Source: Helicobacter ailurogastricus | Lineage (GTDB): Bacteria; Campylobacterota; Campylobacteria; Campylobacterales; Helicobacteraceae | Length of the DNA: 64,000 bases | Reading direction: 5' to 3' | Assembly: GCF_001282945.1 (NCBI RefSeq) | Contig: NZ_CDMG01000002.1 | Location: forward strand, 213,039 to 277,038 | In this document: in pieces, positions 62,351 through 64,000 of the stretch | Layout: each line of letters opens with the position of its first letter | Numbering within the stretch: the stretch's first letter is position 1 | Notes under the pieces: generated by a model | Told to the model about the DNA's origin: nothing | What the model saw: only the letters and a program-made list of their open reading frames with translations | Databases searched by the model: none | Made by a program: the position numbers and the translations under genes

Positions 62351-63694
62351 CTAAATCTGTAAATCATAACTCACCGAAGTCATCACATAACTACGATCCT
62401 GTGTGGTGGGGGCAAATTTAGGATTAGGTGCACCAAAGTAAGCGACTTTATAGCCTCTGTGCATCATCACTTCATAGCCATTGAGACGCAACATTAAGTG
62501 GATGTGCTTGCCTAGGTTGTATTCGCAAGTGATCCCTAGACTTTGGGCGTTGGCTCTAGGTGCAAAGGTGAGTTTGCCAAGCAGATACCAAGCAAAGTTT
62601 TTAAACTTGCCCCCCACTCTGGCGTGCACGGTTAAGGCATTGGCATCGTAAAGGTTGGTGTAAGCGTCCTCATAAGGGGTGTCGTCCGTGGTGTCAAAGG
62701 ACACAGGCGAGCCATTCCAGCCTAACTGGGCATTGGAGTTGCCAAAATTCTTATACACCCCCCAGCCAGCGTAATAATCTTTGTAATACAGCCTTTGGCG
62801 CACGAGCAAAGTGGCGGTGGCTGTGCCGATCAAATTGCCCCTGTAATAAGTCTTGGCTAGAGCGTGGCTATAAATGGGAAACCACGCATAGACATCGCTT
62901 TGGAGTTTATACTGCCCCCGCTCAAATACAGCACTCGCTTGGATGCCCGGGGCGTTGAAGTTCTTGGGGTAAAACCAAAAGAAGGGCATGAGGGTGTAGT
63001 GCTTAGTGGTGTAAGCTAGGCTTATAGCGTGCATGCCATAATTCACCCGTCTGCCATCGCTAAACGCATAGCTCACGGGGGCGTAGAAGTCGCGGATAAA
63101 CTGGATGTTGGCTAAACCCCGCCCATAGGTGCTAAACCATCTAAGCTTGAATTGGCCTAAATGCAAAAAGAGGGTAAAGCCCTGATTGTATCCACGCAAG
63201 AACAAAGCTTCGGGGCTTAAGTAACGCCCCGCCTTGATCCCAAACATGTCTTTGTAGGTGTAGCTTAAATAGGCGTTGTATAAAATGTAGTTTTTAGCAT
63301 GCGATTCATCCTCTTCACGCACATGCCGCCAAGGAGCGTTCATTAAATAGCCCTCCCAACGCCCCATGTAATACCAGTTGGCTGGCTGGAGCACCCCGTT
63401 TTGATCTCTAAGACCCCTAGTGGAGTCGTAAGCCAGCCCGCCGATCTCCCCTCCAAGCCCCACTTCTAGTTTTTGATTCTCCACAGATTTTGGCAATAAA
63501 TTGGCATTCACTTCTAGTGCCCCGATGGTGGTTACATAGCTGCCTGTGGGGTAAAGTCCCTTGTCTGTATTGATGGGGGCATTGTTAAAGCCGATGCGCG
63601 AGAATGAGCCGACACGCCCTGAGATTTTGTAGTTAAAGGCCTGTAAGTGTGTGCTAAAAAGAGAGAGAAAAAGAGCGAGGCTTTTTCCTTTCAA
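62351..63694 (-). CDS. Hof-family outer membrane protein
   Basis: A 447-residue beta-barrel protein with a signal peptide (about 1-19) and alternating aromatic strands, ending in SYVMTSVSYDLQI. FNYKISGRVGSFSRIGFNN at the mature N-terminus and GIKAGRYLSPEALFLRGYNQ are typical of the Hof group of Helicobacter porin-like proteins. The TTG start has AGGAG 6 bases upstream. A closely related copy lies directly upstream. Which Hof member it is cannot be told here. Confidence 0.87.
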   Translation of the reverse strand: MKGKSLALFLSLFSTHLQAFNYKISGRVGSFSRIGFNNAPINTDKGLYPTGSYVTTIGALEVNANLLPKSVENQKLEVGLGGEIGGLAYDSTRGLRDQNGVLQPANWYYMGRWEGYLMNAPWRHVREEDESHAKNYILYNAYLSYTYKDMFGIKAGRYLSPEALFLRGYNQGFTLFLHLGQFKLRWFSTYGRGLANIQFIRDFYAPVSYAFSDGRRVNYGMHAISLAYTTKHYTLMPFFWFYPKNFNAPGIQASAVFERGQYKLQSDVYAWFPIYSHALAKTYYRGNLIGTATATLLVRQRLYYKDYYAGWGVYKNFGNSNAQLGWNGSPVSFDTTDDTPYEDAYTNLYDANALTVHARVGGKFKNFAWYLLGKLTFAPRANAQSLGITCEYNLGKHIHLMLRLNGYEVMMHRGYKVAYFGAPNPKFAPTTQDRSYVMTSVSYDLQI

Positions 63695-63732
63695 CTGAGC
63701 TCCTTTTGTCGTGGTTGTGAAAAAAACCCGCT

Positions 63733-63738
63733 ATTGTA
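63733..63738 (-). promoter_or_regulatory. -10 element of the Hof gene
   Basis: On the minus strand TTATACAAT lies 39 bases before the TTG start, in the 56-base gap between the two Hof genes, so the downstream copy can be expressed separately. Confidence 0.45.
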
Positions 63739-63750
63739 TAACAAACGCCC

Positions 63751-64000
63751 TTAAAAATCATAACCCATCGAGGTCATCACATAACTGCGATCTTGTGTGT
63801 TGGCTTGAAACTTAGGGTTATACCCGCCTGAATAATAGCCCACTTTATAGCCCCTATGCATGGTAACCTCGTAGCCATTGATTTTAAACATGAGATGGAT
63901 GTGCTTATTGAGGTCATATCTTAAAGTCAGCATGAGGCTTTTGGAGTTGGCTCTGGGTGATTGGATGATTTTGCCTAGAAGTTGCCACGAAAAGTTTTGC
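63751..64000 (-). CDS. Hof-family outer membrane protein, 3' end only
   Basis: The last 82 or so residues of a second Hof protein, open at the right window edge. NFSWQLLGKIIQSPRANSKS, LNKHIHLMFKINGYEVTMHR and DRSYVMTSMGYDF align with the same stretch of the downstream copy with few changes, so the two are tandem paralogues. A methionine at 63933 is internal, not a start. Confidence 0.88.
   Translation of the reverse strand, partial: QNFSWQLLGKIIQSPRANSKSLMLTLRYDLNKHIHLMFKINGYEVTMHRGYKVGYYSGGYNPKFQANTQDRSYVMTSMGYDF

Noticed and set aside
63751-63933. Separate 60-residue gene at the right end
   Set aside because: The frame continues upstream to the window edge and aligns with the Hof protein, so the methionine is internal.

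Overview
The window is a chromosomal segment of a gastric, non-pylori Helicobacter. Gene content and order follow several Helicobacter pylori blocks as I remember them: addA-nhaA-yajC-secD-secF-leuS-lptE-folC-csd2-csd1-ccmA-mfd; holA-rpsF-ssb-rpsR with aroE, trpS, bioC, secG, frr and pyrE; ppk-pyrD-M16-dapA-SDR-pgsA; and DUF115-flaB-topA-radical SAM. Base composition looks close to 50% GC by eye, clearly above H. pylori. Genes absent from H. pylori as I recall it (purM, a heme-c chemoreceptor, a NapB-like cytochrome) point to the H. felis/heilmannii/bizzozeronii side of the genus. Species cannot be fixed from sequence alone. No rRNA, tRNA, CRISPR, insertion sequence or prophage was seen, and no gene-free stretch exceeds 300 bases.

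Layout. 1-15.9 kb (+): recombination helicase-nuclease, Na+/H+ antiporter, the Sec accessory proteins YajC/SecD/SecF, LeuRS, LptE, FolC, the helical cell-shape set Csd2-Csd1-CcmA, and Mfd. 15.8-19.2 kb: heptosyltransferase (-), then a chemoreceptor with a periplasmic CxxCH heme site and Ung (+). 19.2-22.3 kb (-): five lipoprotein genes, namely Lpp20, an Lpp20-like paralogue and three LpoB-like proteins. 22.3-33.1 kb (-): rpsR, ssb, rpsF and holA, then a chain of nine genes above holA in which every junction overlaps. That chain contains a restriction-modification pair, aroE, an SH3 protein, purM, a YejAB-type peptide transporter pair, trpS and bioC. 33.2-43.5 kb (+): secG, frr, pyrE, RDD protein, ppk, pyrD, M16 peptidase, dapA, an enoyl-reductase-like SDR, a membrane protein, pgsA and rseP. 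43.5-46.9 kb (-): DUF115 flagellin-modification protein and flaB with a sigma-54 promoter. 47.0-50.1 kb (+): topA with a frameshift that removes its zinc-finger tail, and a radical SAM protein.

50.1-54.1 kb is the most accessory-looking part. It holds an orphan NapB-like diheme cytochrome, a lipoprotein with a methionine-rich MYPMG repeat tail, a gene broken at a G7 tract, a second restriction-modification pair, and a Doc-type toxin whose antitoxin frame is broken at a C6 run. 54.1-57.6 kb (-): a membrane-anchored helical protein, rlmH, accD and an MFS transporter. 57.7-60.6 kb (+): fliK with a sigma-54 promoter, and a GT9 glycosyltransferase. 60.6-64.0 kb (-): an LRAT/NlpC-like cysteine protein paired with an ATP-grasp ligase, then two tandem Hof-family outer-membrane proteins, the second cut by the window end.

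The genes linked most clearly by function are those for flagella (flaB, DUF115 protein, fliK, with near-identical sigma-54 sites), envelope shape and lipoproteins (Csd1/Csd2/CcmA, Lpp20/LpoB cluster), and protein export (YajC/SecD/SecF/SecG). The least explained units are the LRAT/ATP-grasp pair, the heme chemoreceptor, and the lpp20/lpoB cluster with a G8 tract inside one signal peptide.
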